Source: Bacillus sp. REN3
GTDB lineage: Bacteria > Bacillota > Bacilli > Bacillales > Cytobacillaceae
Assembly (NCBI RefSeq): GCF_017912555.1
Contig: NZ_JAERSD010000005.1
Span: 177,159-241,158, forward strand
Length of the DNA stretch: 64,000 nt
Direction of reading: 5' to 3'
The notes under the pieces were generated by a model. The model was not told the DNA's origin. It saw only the letters and a program-made list of their open reading frames with translations, and searched no databases. How positions within the stretch are numbered: position 1 is the first letter of the stretch; every line of letters begins with the position of its first letter. A program made the position numbers and the translations under genes. Shown one piece after another: positions 56,181-63,985 of this stretch.

Positions 56181-56236
56181 TATATTCGGACACAGACGAC
56201 AATGGAACCAAGTTGAAAAAGGAGAAAGGGCTGCTG

Positions 56237-56821
56237 GTGAAAATAATGAGACGATTGGCTATTGTGTTCATAATTGGTGGAGTATTGGTGCTTGGGATTG
56301 GCCTGTGGCAGCTTTGGGATATCGAACGTCAGGAGAAGGTATCGCTTGAAGCAGCAAGGGAACTTATACAGGCAGATAAACAAAAGGATTCCAAGCAAGG
56401 CTTAAAGGTCAAAACAGGAGATCCCGCTGGTTTGCTGCTGATCCCTAAACTTGGCGCGGAACTGCCGATTGTCGAAGGAACAGCTCCTGAAGACCTCGAA
56501 AGAGGAGTAGGCCATTTCAAAGGTTCCTATTTTCCAGATGAGAACGGACAAATCGTTCTTTCTGGCCATCGGGATACAGTGTTCCGAAGGACAGGCGACC
56601 TGGAACTGGGAGATATCTTCACGCTGAAAATGCCGTATGGGGAGTATTCGTATGAATTGATAGAAACGAAAATTGTGCCAGCAGATGATACCAGCATCAT
56701 TAACCTGCAGGAATCAGAGGAAGAACTGATTTTGACGACCTGTTATCCGTTCAGTTTTATTGGCGATGCGCCAGACCGTTACATCATGTACGCAAAAAGA
56801 GTGGATGACCAAAGAAAGTAG
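56237..56821 (+). CDS. Class D sortase (YhcS-like)
   Basis: A 194-residue sortase with one N-terminal membrane anchor (RRLAIVFIIGGVLVLGIGLW). Catalytic triad visible: histidine in LSGHRDTVFR, cysteine in LILTTCYPF and arginine in APDRYIMYAKR. Class D sortases attach LPXTA/G-type substrates to the wall; in B. subtilis YhcS anchors its neighbour YhcR. I place the start at GTG 56237 behind GGAGAAAGGG; ATG 56246 is possible. Odd: the adjacent large substrate-like gene has no sorting signal. Confidence 0.88.
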   Translation: MKIMRRLAIVFIIGGVLVLGIGLWQLWDIERQEKVSLEAARELIQADKQKDSKQGLKVKTGDPAGLLLIPKLGAELPIVEGTAPEDLERGVGHFKGSYFPDENGQIVLSGHRDTVFRRTGDLELGDIFTLKMPYGEYSYELIETKIVPADDTSIINLQESEEELILTTCYPFSFIGDAPDRYIMYAKRVDDQRK

Positions 56822-56911
56822 CAGTTCAGCACAAGAAAAAATCCTGTGTTTTTTACATGATAGGTAAAAAGACCTTAGTTGGAATAAAACGCTTTCATAC
56901 TTGCGATTCAT

Positions 56912-56976
56912 TTTTACCAAATTTAACATGAACCTTACAAATATTTCATGAAATGCAGGTTATTCCATGATATATT
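56912..56976 (+). promoter_or_regulatory. PhoP-box-like array and promoter of the secreted nucleotidase
   Basis: Hexamers in 11-bp phase: TTTTAC (56912), TTAACA (56923), CTTACA (56934), TTCATG (56945); a -10-like TATATT lies at 56971-56976. A PhoP-controlled nucleotide-scavenging enzyme makes functional sense; assignment is by motif only. Confidence 0.4.
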
Positions 56977-57025
56977 GCAACTGACGGGCAATATTTCCCG
57001 GAAATGAAATCGAGGAGGAATTGAA

Positions 57026-60000
57026 TTGAAAGGGATGAAAAGAAGAGTATACTCCATCCTGACAGCACTTATCCTTTTATTATCCTATGTGCTGCCTTAT
57101 GCAGGACAGGCCTTTGCGGAGGAAATCCTTACTGTGCGGCAAGCAATCTCCAACAATACCGGCACTGGCACGGTTGAAGGCTACATAGTGGGTTACACCA
57201 CATCGACCAATTCATATGATTTTGAGGCGCCGTTTGCGAATGACTATAACTTCGCGCTGGCCGATGACCCGAATGAAAGGGATGCAGCCAATATCTTGCC
57301 TGTCCAGATCAGCGCCACGTTCAGGCCGGATTTCGGTTTACAGACGAACCCTGATTTGATAGGAAAAAAGGTCAGGGTAACAGGATCGTTGACTGCCTAT
57401 TTTACTGTCCCGGGATTAAAAAATCCAACTGACATGAAATTCGCTGATGGGAGCGGGGAACCCCCAGGCGGAACCGAGCCTCCGGCAGGAGTAACCGGCC
57501 TGAAGATCCATGATATCCAGGGAGAAGGCCATGTGTCCCCATACAAGGATCAGAATGTTTTAGCGGTTAAAGGGATTGTGACCAGAGTAGAAGGCGGAAA
57601 TGCTTTCTTCATGCAGGAACCGGAAGCGGATGGGAATGAAAAAACTTCCGAAGCAATTTATGTATACAAGCCTTCCCACGGCCTTTCAGCGGGAGATGAG
57701 GTAGAGGTTGACGGGCTTGTCAAAGAGTGGGTGCTTGATGGTTATAGTGATAAGCTTCAGACAGACCTGGCAATGACTGAAATCAACGCGGCAGAGGTTA
57801 GGAAGCTCGCCTCGGGAAAACCATTGCCGAATGCAGTGGTAATTGGCATGGACCGAAGACCGCCGGCTCAGGTAATCGATAATGATCAATTCAGGGAATT
57901 CGATCCATCAGAGGATGGGATCGACTTTTATGAAAGCCTTGAAGGGATGCGTGTGGCAATCGACAGCCCTCAGGTAGTCGGACCGCAGAAATATGGGGAA
58001 GTACCGGTTATTGCCGGGAAATCTGAAGGAAAAGTCTATAGCCCTCAAGGAGGGATTTTGCTGACTGAAGAAAGCAGCAACCCTGAGAGGATGTTCCTGT
58101 TGATCAACCGTGAGTTCACTGCCAAGGCTGGCGACCGTTTTAACGGCATGGTAACAGGCGTTGTCAGCTATAGCTTTTCCAACTTCAAAATTCTTGCTGA
58201 CCAGGCATCTCTTCCAGCATTGACTGAAAGGGAGTCTGAGGAAGATTTTGTCCAATTTGAAGAATCAAAGGATAAACTGACCATCGCAAGTTACAATATC
58301 GAGAATTTTTCACCAAAGACAGATAAAAACAAGATTTCAAGAATTGCTCAATCAATTATCCATAATTTAAAGACGCCTGATATAATCGGCCTTGTGGAGG
58401 TCCAGGATAATGACGGCCAGACTGAAAGCGGTTCAAGCGATGCATCCCAGAGCTATCAGGCGCTGATCGATGAAATTGATGCCCAGGGCGGCCCTGCTTA
58501 TAGCTGGACTGACATCGCTCCTGAATATAACGAGGACGGAGGGGCTCCAGGAGGGAACATCCGTGTAGGATATATATACAATCCAGATCGAGTAACGCTG
58601 AAGGATGCTCCGAAAGGAACCGCGACAGAGGCTGTTGCCTATGAAGCTGGCGACCTCACCTTGAATCCAGGGAGAATCGATCCACAAAACCCGGTATTCG
58701 AAGATACACGGAAGCCGTTGGCTGCAGAGTTCGTCTTCAATGGTGAAGATGTGATCGTGATTGCGAACCACTTCAACTCTAAGGGTGGCGACAACCCGCT
58801 ATTCGGAAAAATCCAGCCTCCTGTCCTAGGCAGCGAAACGAAGAGAGTCAAGATCGCCCAATTGTTGAACGACTTTATTTCAGTTATCCATTCAGAGGAT
58901 CCTAAAGCGAACGTCGTTGTGCTAGGCGATTTGAATGATTTCGAATTTTCCAAGCCAATCGAGACTTTGGAAGCCGGACAATTAACCAACATGATTGAAA
59001 CTCTTCCCGAAGAACAAAGATTCACATATAACTACCAGGGGAACTCCCAGGTACTTGACCATATACTTGTGTCGAACCATCTGGCAGACAGGGCGAAAGC
59101 CGATATCGTCAATATCAACTCTCTGTACATGGAAGAACATGGACGTGCCAGCGATCACGATCCAGTCATGCTGCAGCTGGACTTGAATCCAGGACCGTTC
59201 GAACTGACGGTCATGCATACGAATGATACGCACGCCCATCTAGAAAATGTACCACGACTGTTCAGCGCTGTGGAAAAAATTCGCAACAAGGAGGGCAATA
59301 ACCTTCTGCTGAATGCAGGCGATGTTTTCTCGGGAACTTTATTCTTCAACAAATACCTGGGCCAGGCAGATGTTGAGTTCATGAATGAACTAGGCTATGA
59401 TGCAATGACATTCGGAAACCATGAATTTGATAAGGAATCAAGAGTCCTTGCGGATTTTATCAAGAACGCCAGGTTCCCGTTCGTCAGTTCAAACATCCAG
59501 TTTGTAAAAGATCCAGACCTGGGTCCATTATTCAACAGTGAAATCGGAAATCCGGGTGAAACAGGTGAAATTTATCCTGCAATCATAAAAGACATTGCGG
59601 GTGAGCAGGTCGGTATTTTCGGCCTTACGACAGAGGATACAGAGTTCCTTGCGAATCCAGGTGAAAATATCGTATTTGAAGATGCGGTACAAAAATCCGT
59701 AGAAACAGTGAAGATGCTTGAAGAAGCGGGTGTCAATAAAATCATCGCTTTATCCCATCTGGGCTATCAGAAGGACCTGGTGATTGCAGACCAGGTTTCT
59801 GGAATCGATGTCATTGTGGGTGGTCATACCCATACAAAACTTGATGCCCCTGTTGTAAAGAATGCTGACACAGAACCAACCTTGATCGTCCAGGCATCCG
59901 AGTATGGAAGGTATCTTGGACAGCTGGATGTAGCGTTTGATGAAAAAGGAGTTCTATCCGAATGGGATGGAGAGCTTCTTGACCTGCTTCAAAAGGATGA

Positions 60001-60853
60001 AAATGGCGCATTTGTCTACCAGGAGGATGAATGGGCACAACAGCGTCTTGCAGAACTTAGCGGGCCGATAGAAGAATTGAAGAATCAGGTTGTCGGCTAT
60101 ACGGCCGTTCCTCTTGATGGTGAAAGGGCAAATGTCCGGACAAAGGAAACAAATTTAGGTAACCTGATTGCTGATTCGATGCTTGCAAAAGCAAGGGAAT
60201 CGGTCGATGCCCAAATCGCAATGCAAAATGGCGGAGGGATCCGATCTTCGATTGACCAGGGAGAAATCTCGCTGGGAGAAGTTCTGACCGTCATGCCTTT
60301 TGGAAATACACTTGTCACCCTTGATCTCACTGGGGAAGAAATATGGAAAGCGCTCGAACACAGCGTCGCAGGTGTCGAGAATGGGGCAGGGCAATTCATG
60401 CAGATAGCTGGCCTCAGATTCAAATATGATCCGTCACAGCCTGCAGGAGAAAGAGTATACCTTGTTGAAGTTAATGGCGAAAATGGTTACCGGAAAATCG
60501 ACCTCGCCAAAACGTATACTGTTGCGACGAATGCTTTTGTTGCCGATGGCGGGGATGGCTATTCAATGTTCAAGCAGGCTAAAGAAGAAGGAAGGATGAC
60601 TGAACTTTTCGAAGTGGATTACGATGTCTTCACTTCCTATCTTGGAAAGAACAGCCCCGTGTCTCCGGAAGTCGAAGGACGGATCCTTGAGGGCGTAGAA
60701 GCTGAGGAACCGGGCGAAGAAGAAGACGGCTGTCCAAAACCAGGCACTGATAATGGCAAGCACAAAGGCCATGAAAAAGAGAAGAAGGATCAAGGCAAGC
60801 ATCTTGGCCATGACAAAAAAGGCAAGGCTTGCGGATATAATAAAGCAAGTTAG
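57026..60853 (+). CDS. Secreted multidomain nuclease/5'-nucleotidase (YhcR-like)
   Basis: A 1275-residue exported protein. Signal peptide (1-31); a YhcR-like N-terminal domain (about 35-130, VEGYIVGYTTSTNSYDFEAP); an OB-fold region (about 165-240); an endonuclease/exonuclease/phosphatase domain (about 410-718) with ASYNIENFSP, LGDLNDFEF and GRASDHDPV; then a calcineurin-like 5'-nucleotidase (about 723-1225) with HTNDTHAHLE, LNAGDVFSG, FGNHEFD, GGHTHT and NGGGIRSS. It should degrade external nucleic acids and release phosphate. B. subtilis YhcR has an SNase-type nuclease instead of the EEP domain. The C-terminus is a Lys/His/Gly-rich tail with no LPXT(A/G) motif or hydrophobic anchor. Starts at TTG 57026 after GAGGAGGAA. 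Confidence 0.9.
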   Translation: MKGMKRRVYSILTALILLLSYVLPYAGQAFAEEILTVRQAISNNTGTGTVEGYIVGYTTSTNSYDFEAPFANDYNFALADDPNERDAANILPVQISATFRPDFGLQTNPDLIGKKVRVTGSLTAYFTVPGLKNPTDMKFADGSGEPPGGTEPPAGVTGLKIHDIQGEGHVSPYKDQNVLAVKGIVTRVEGGNAFFMQEPEADGNEKTSEAIYVYKPSHGLSAGDEVEVDGLVKEWVLDGYSDKLQTDLAMTEINAAEVRKLASGKPLPNAVVIGMDRRPPAQVIDNDQFREFDPSEDGIDFYESLEGMRVAIDSPQVVGPQKYGEVPVIAGKSEGKVYSPQGGILLTEESSNPERMFLLINREFTAKAGDRFNGMVTGVVSYSFSNFKILADQASLPALTERESEEDFVQFEESKDKLTIASYNIENFSPKTDKNKISRIAQSIIHNLKTPDIIGLVEVQDNDGQTESGSSDASQSYQALIDEIDAQGGPAYSWTDIAPEYNEDGGAPGGNIRVGYIYNPDRVTLKDAPKGTATEAVAYEAGDLTLNPGRIDPQNPVFEDTRKPLAAEFVFNGEDVIVIANHFNSKGGDNPLFGKIQPPVLGSETKRVKIAQLLNDFISVIHSEDPKANVVVLGDLNDFEFSKPIETLEAGQLTNMIETLPEEQRFTYNYQGNSQVLDHILVSNHLADRAKADIVNINSLYMEEHGRASDHDPVMLQLDLNPGPFELTVMHTNDTHAHLENVPRLFSAVEKIRNKEGNNLLLNAGDVFSGTLFFNKYLGQADVEFMNELGYDAMTFGNHEFDKESRVLADFIKNARFPFVSSNIQFVKDPDLGPLFNSEIGNPGETGEIYPAIIKDIAGEQVGIFGLTTEDTEFLANPGENIVFEDAVQKSVETVKMLEEAGVNKIIALSHLGYQKDLVIADQVSGIDVIVGGHTHTKLDAPVVKNADTEPTLIVQASEYGRYLGQLDVAFDEKGVLSEWDGELLDLLQKDENGAFVYQEDEWAQQRLAELSGPIEELKNQVVGYTAVPLDGERANVRTKETNLGNLIADSMLAKARESVDAQIAMQNGGGIRSSIDQGEISLGEVLTVMPFGNTLVTLDLTGEEIWKALEHSVAGVENGAGQFMQIAGLRFKYDPSQPAGERVYLVEVNGENGYRKIDLAKTYTVATNAFVADGGDGYSMFKQAKEEGRMTELFEVDYDVFTSYLGKNSPVSPEVEGRILEGVEAEEPGEEEDGCPKPGTDNGKHKGHEKEKKDQGKHLGHDKKGKACGYNKAS

Positions 60854-60864
60854 TCATTGAAGAG

Positions 60865-60890
60865 GGATGAGGCGTTGCCTCATCCTTTTC
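60865..60890 (+). terminator. Nucleotidase gene terminator
   Basis: GGATGAGGC, GTT, GCCTCATCC, then TTTTCT. Confidence 0.9.
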
Positions 60891-61026
60891 TATATAAGGC
60901 CATTTGAAAGGTGTCAATTCGATTCGCCAGTTCCTGTCCCCAATTGTGCAGTCGAAGATTGCTGGGTTTACAGTCTTATTTAACTGAATCATAACCTTTT
61001 CTATTTCCAAAATATTTAAAAATATT

Positions 61027-61057
61027 TATAATGGAAAAAAGAATGAATATTCATTCA
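61027..61057 (+). promoter_or_regulatory. ysmA promoter -10 with FadR-type operator
   Basis: TATAAT (61027-61032) is followed by AGAATGAATATTCATTCA (61040-61057), which matches TGAATGA-N-TA-N-TCATTCA at all defined positions but the first; the inner 16 bp form a perfect palindrome. It sits downstream of the -10 just like the operator at fadR. Confidence 0.7.
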
Positions 61058-61076
61058 TTTAATCGGGAGGTAAGAC

Positions 61077-61544
61077 ATGATGAAAATTAGTTACATTGAT
61101 GAAATTACCAGTTGGGAAGAAGAATTTGATTACTATTACGAAGTGAAGGTCCGATTTTCCGAGACGGATATGTTTGGACACTTGAACAACACTGTCCCAT
61201 TCGTCTACTTTGAACAGGCGCGGATTGCTTTTTTCAAAAGCAGGGGCTTCATGCAGGATTGGTTAAAGCCGGAAAATGAAACGATACCAGTCGTTGCTGA
61301 CCTTCAATGTGATTACCTGAGCCAGGTTTTTTTCGATGAAGACCTGAAAATATACGTAAAAGCTAATTCGCTTGGGAAATCTTCAGTGGACCTTCATTAT
61401 ATGGGAAAAAGAGCGGATGGTTCGATCTGTCTGGCTGGCAGGGGAACAATTGTGCAGATTTCCAAGAAGACCGGGAAAGGGGTTCCCTGGACAGAAGAGA
61501 TGAGAGAGCTGTTTGTAAAAAGCAAGAAATCAGCTGTCCGATAA
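61077..61544 (+). CDS. ysmA: Acyl-CoA thioesterase YsmA (hotdog fold)
   Basis: A 155-residue 4-hydroxybenzoyl-CoA-thioesterase-type hotdog protein. The active-site segment RFSETDMFGHLNNTVPFVYFEQARI carries the conserved aspartate and histidine-asparagine. Length and position between sdhB and gerE match B. subtilis ysmA. The FadR-type operator upstream suggests it releases acyl groups during fatty-acid metabolism. Ribosome binding site CGGGAGG, with ATG at 61077 or 61080. Confidence 0.87.
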   Translation: MMKISYIDEITSWEEEFDYYYEVKVRFSETDMFGHLNNTVPFVYFEQARIAFFKSRGFMQDWLKPENETIPVVADLQCDYLSQVFFDEDLKIYVKANSLGKSSVDLHYMGKRADGSICLAGRGTIVQISKKTGKGVPWTEEMRELFVKSKKSAVR

Positions 61545-61594
61545 AAAAAATGACCCAATAAGATAAAAAAGGGCAATCTGGCCGGAAATACTGT

Positions 61595-61623
61595 CACTTC
61601 GTTTCTTGCCTTCACATATGATA
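61595..61623 (+). promoter_or_regulatory. SigK-like promoter of gerE
   Basis: CATATGATA (61615-61623), fitting the SigK -10 CATANNNTA, with CAC 17 bp upstream (61595-61597) as a -35. gerE is a SigK target in B. subtilis. Confidence 0.6.
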
Positions 61624-61687
61624 TGTTGACTAAATATATACCCACCCCGCAGTTCACAGCTGGCGAAGGCAAGGAGGGTTACAATAC

Positions 61688-61960
61688 TTGAAGGGAAATG
61701 AATATTCACACAAGCCATTACTCACAAAACGAGAAAGAGAAGTTTTCGAACTGTTAGTACAAGACAAAACAACGAAAGAAATCGCTAGTGAATTATTTAT
61801 CAGCGAGAAAACAGTTCGGAATCATATTTCTAACGTAATGTGGTTTGTAGGAATAAACAAAGTCCCAAAGTTTTTAAAGCACCTAAAATCATTTGTAATG
61901 TTAAAGACAAGTAATCGGTTATTTGATACCCACTCAATTAATCCCCTTTTTCGACTTTGA
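61688..61960 (+). pseudogene. gerE: gerE, interrupted after codon ~51; chimeric 90-codon frame
   Basis: Codons 1-51 are a near-perfect GerE: KPLLTKREREVFELLVQDKT, then TKEIASELFISEKTVRNHIS, the first part of a LuxR-type helix-turn-helix. B. subtilis GerE then continues NAMQKLGVKGRSQAVVELL to 74 residues; here the sequence reads NVM and, from base 61,841, unrelated WFVGINKVPKFLKHL up to a stop at 61,960. The last DNA-recognition and dimer helices are lost. TTG start after AAGGAGGG. GerE directs late coat genes in the mother cell. Synteny (sdhB, ysmA, gerE) shows this is the native locus. The missing 3' end is not in the remaining 2.1 kb, so the inserted DNA runs past the window. Confidence 0.85.
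61916..61952 (+). repeat. 37-bp imperfect direct repeat, copy 1
   Basis: Twenty-two identical bases starting CGGTTATTTGATACCCACTC, then 5 variable bases, then CCCCTTTTTC shared with the copy at 63164. It overlaps the tail of the chimeric gerE frame. Confidence 0.9.
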
Positions 61961-62003
61961 TACTGGAAGATTAACAAATATGTAGAAAGTCAATTAACTT
62001 CTT

Positions 62004-62036
62004 AAAGCCCCATTTGAGTGAGTGTGGGCTTTTTAT
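62004..62036 (+). terminator. Terminator after the chimeric gerE frame
   Basis: AAAGCCC / GGGCTTT with a 15-nt loop, then TTATTTT. Confidence 0.7.
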
Positions 62037-62063
62037 TTTGTTGTGTGGCAAAAATGAATTCAT

Positions 62064-62089
62064 AAAAAAGACGCTATACAAATAGCGTC
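62064..62089 (-). terminator. Terminator of the two-gene minus-strand unit
   Basis: GACGCTA / TAGCGTC, followed on the minus strand by six T residues. Confidence 0.85.
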
Positions 62090-62107
62090 CAAAAAGGGAG
62101 TAGAGAC

Positions 62108-62305
62108 TCATTTTTTAAAAATATCTTTATTCGTTAACGAGAGCGCAATTAATGAAAGTCCTGATAAAATAGCTAAAGGAATGGCTTTAGCTGACATATA
62201 TTCAGGAAGTAAATGGGACGAGATTGTTGAAAAGAAGAAAATAATTGAAATTAATGCCACGATGAAAATAAAACCTGTCAACAATAATCGTAGATTTCTA
62301 GGCAC
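62108..62305 (-). CDS. 65-residue two-helix membrane protein
   Basis: A small protein with two hydrophobic segments (RLLLTGFIFIVALISIIFFF; AIPLAILSGLSLIALSL) and a basic C-terminus (NKDIFKK). Begins 14 bp after the stop of the secreted-protein gene, so both share a transcript ending at the terminator 62064-62089. Not recognised; an immunity-type partner is possible from layout alone. Confidence 0.65.
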   Translation of the reverse strand: MPRNLRLLLTGFIFIVALISIIFFFSTISSHLLPEYMSAKAIPLAILSGLSLIALSLTNKDIFKK

Positions 62306-62318
62306 TCAACATCATCCT

Positions 62319-62966
62319 TTATTTATAGTCCTGAGAATAGCTATATATTGCTGGTTCGTTTGCATATTTATAATACTCTTTTGTGGATTTTAGAACACAG
62401 CTGTCGTAAAACTTCTCGACAATTTTCAATTTATGCTTGTGTAATCCTTTTTTGTAATAAAAGCTTCTACTAGAATAACCGTCAGCAGGTCCTGAAAAAT
62501 TTATTGTTTTTGTCACCTTCTTAGAGTAGGTACTCGACAATCCCCATTTCCCGGCTAAAGCTTGCTTTTGTCCAGTATTCCAAGTGCCATCAAAAGTAGC
62601 AGTTACTGAAGCGGAAACTTCTTGCGATTCAGTGTATGATTCACCTCTAGCAACACTCCTAACGAAATATGGATTAGATAACCATGTCCAAGTTTGAGTT
62701 ATTCCCATGTCATAGATTGTATAAACATAGTGAGGTGTCCCACAGGCGATGCAATCTGGTTCTATAACTTCTACATTGCCCCTAACATCTCCTTCTGGGT
62801 AATACTCAGAAGTTCCCATATAGAGAGGTTCATCGTATAGAACCTCTTCAACATTATTATCTAAATCCGTTTGTACATTTCCGCTTAACTCTTCCGCTTG
62901 AATACTACTGAAACCACTAAAAACTATGAGAAAAGCAAACAGCATAGTGAAAATTTTCTTTTTCAT
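62319..62966 (-). CDS. Secreted protein of unknown function, 215 residues
   Basis: A signal peptide (MKKKIFTMLFAFLIVFSGFS, cleavage likely after SIQA) precedes an acidic stretch and a region rich in Tyr, Ser, Thr and Gly with a CIAC pair (EPDCIACGTPHYVYT) and a third cysteine near the C-terminus. The second half (SYSKKVTKTINFSGPADGY, FYYKKGLHKHKLKIVEKFY) looks like a beta-rich extracellular domain. Not recognised. GGAAGAG ribosome binding site 8 nt before the ATG and promoter TTTACA-17-TATTAT on the minus strand (63012-63040). Probable cargo of the element. Confidence 0.75.
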   Translation of the reverse strand: MKKKIFTMLFAFLIVFSGFSSIQAEELSGNVQTDLDNNVEEVLYDEPLYMGTSEYYPEGDVRGNVEVIEPDCIACGTPHYVYTIYDMGITQTWTWLSNPYFVRSVARGESYTESQEVSASVTATFDGTWNTGQKQALAGKWGLSSTYSKKVTKTINFSGPADGYSSRSFYYKKGLHKHKLKIVEKFYDSCVLKSTKEYYKYANEPAIYSYSQDYK

Positions 62967-63163
62967 CTTTTAAACTCTTCCATTTTTTTCTATATTCCTA
63001 CTCCCTATTTCATAATAATGGTAATTACATTTTATGTAAATAGTTTTTTCTGAAAATTCAATAGAATATTTAGTAGATAACCACAACAAAAGTTTTCAAT
63101 TTACTCACTTTTCTTATCACTAAAATGGGTTTAAACACGATATACTCTAACTATCCCGTTTAG

Positions 63164-63200
63164 CGGTTATTTGATACCCACTCAAATTGCCCCCTTTTTC
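63164..63200 (+). repeat. 37-bp imperfect direct repeat, copy 2
   Basis: Second copy of the repeat at 61916, 1,248 bp away in the same orientation. The two copies bracket the minus-strand gene pair. Confidence 0.9.
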
Positions 63201-63213
63201 TTTTAATATCTAT

Positions 63214-63252
63214 AAAAAAACAGCATGGTCTCTATGAACCACGCTGTTTTTT
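63214..63252. terminator. Bidirectional hairpin terminator in the element
   Basis: AAAAAACAGC...TGGT pairs with ACCA...GCTGTTTTTT. Confidence 0.8.
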
Positions 63253-63856
63253 AATGGTCGGCTTCCGTTTACTATTCTTCCACCCAAGTTATTTTCTTTC
63301 CTTTGAACCAATCATTCAAGATGTTTGACAATTTCTAAAAATTACTACAACAGCAAATTAAAAAAGGTAGTGTTTTTATACATAACAAGTCCTTATAATA
63401 CAATAAGTTTAGGGGGTTACCTTACCCTATCCAAAGTTTAATCGTTTCTTCATGCTTCCAAACCGAAAAGCTGGAGAATACCTGAAAGTGACTTACTAAG
63501 TTATGGAAGACGTAAACACACATATTGAACCTAAATTAATAAATGATGAAACTGAATTTATCAAATTTGCCTACCAAGCCATTAGTTTGACTACATCTAC
63601 TGATGAGATGGTTCCATTATGAGTGTTGTCTGAATAAAAAGTACATTAGAAATTCTCCTCATAAGGAGGCGATCACCGTCAAATGTAAAGAATTATGACG
63701 GCTTTATTAAAAAAGCAATACGTGAAAATTGGAGTCCAACTTCACCTCCAACCAGACTACTAAAGAGAAGAGTTAAAAGATATATAAGTTAACCCAACAG
63801 GATTTTGTAAAAATATCATGTTTTTGACACCCTTATATTTCCGAAAGTTGACGGTG
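63253..63856. other. AT-rich region with gene fragments only
   Basis: No full gene is supported. A 39-codon frame (63503-63622, MEDVNTHIEPKLINDETEF) lacks a ribosome binding site. A start-less frame ends KKAIRENWSPTSPPTRLLKR...YIS near 63790 and may be the decayed 3' end of a phage-type gene. Small hairpins CTCCT/AGGAG (63657-63670) and CCGTCA/TGACGG lie between them. Confidence 0.5.
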
Positions 63857-63885
63857 TTGCCTGTCCAGAATTAGTCGATTATAAT
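63857..63885 (+). promoter_or_regulatory. SigA-type promoter near the window edge
   Basis: TTGCCT (63857-63862), 17-bp spacer, TATAAT (63880-63885). Confidence 0.6.
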
Positions 63886-63935
63886 GTCCGTATATAATTC
63901 GAAACATTTCGATATTTAATTCTAGGAAAGGAAAA

Positions 63936-63985
63936 GACGTCCCCACAATGTATAACTGCGCCAACAGTTATACAGGAGACGTCCC
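63936..63985. repeat. Hairpin flanked by direct repeats
   Basis: TGTATAACTG (63949-63958), loop CGCCAA, CAGTTATACA (63965-63974): perfect 10-bp stem. GACGTCCC occurs on both sides (63936 and 63978), each followed by (C)ACAA. Could be a recombination or transposon-end site, or a leader structure. Confidence 0.7.

Noticed and set aside
56017..56349. A 110-codon frame across the ~50-bp repeats and the sortase start
   Set aside because: Its composition (many Arg, Gln, Lys, Gly) mirrors the repeat, and it overlaps the sortase gene in another frame.
60600..60900. Frameshift hiding a sorting signal at the end of the nucleotidase
   Set aside because: I read the other two frames up to the terminator and found no LPXT-type motif followed by a hydrophobic stretch.
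63503..63622. 39-codon ORF in the gerE element
   Set aside because: It has an ATG and a plausible composition but no ribosome binding site or known relative; kept only as a possible remnant.
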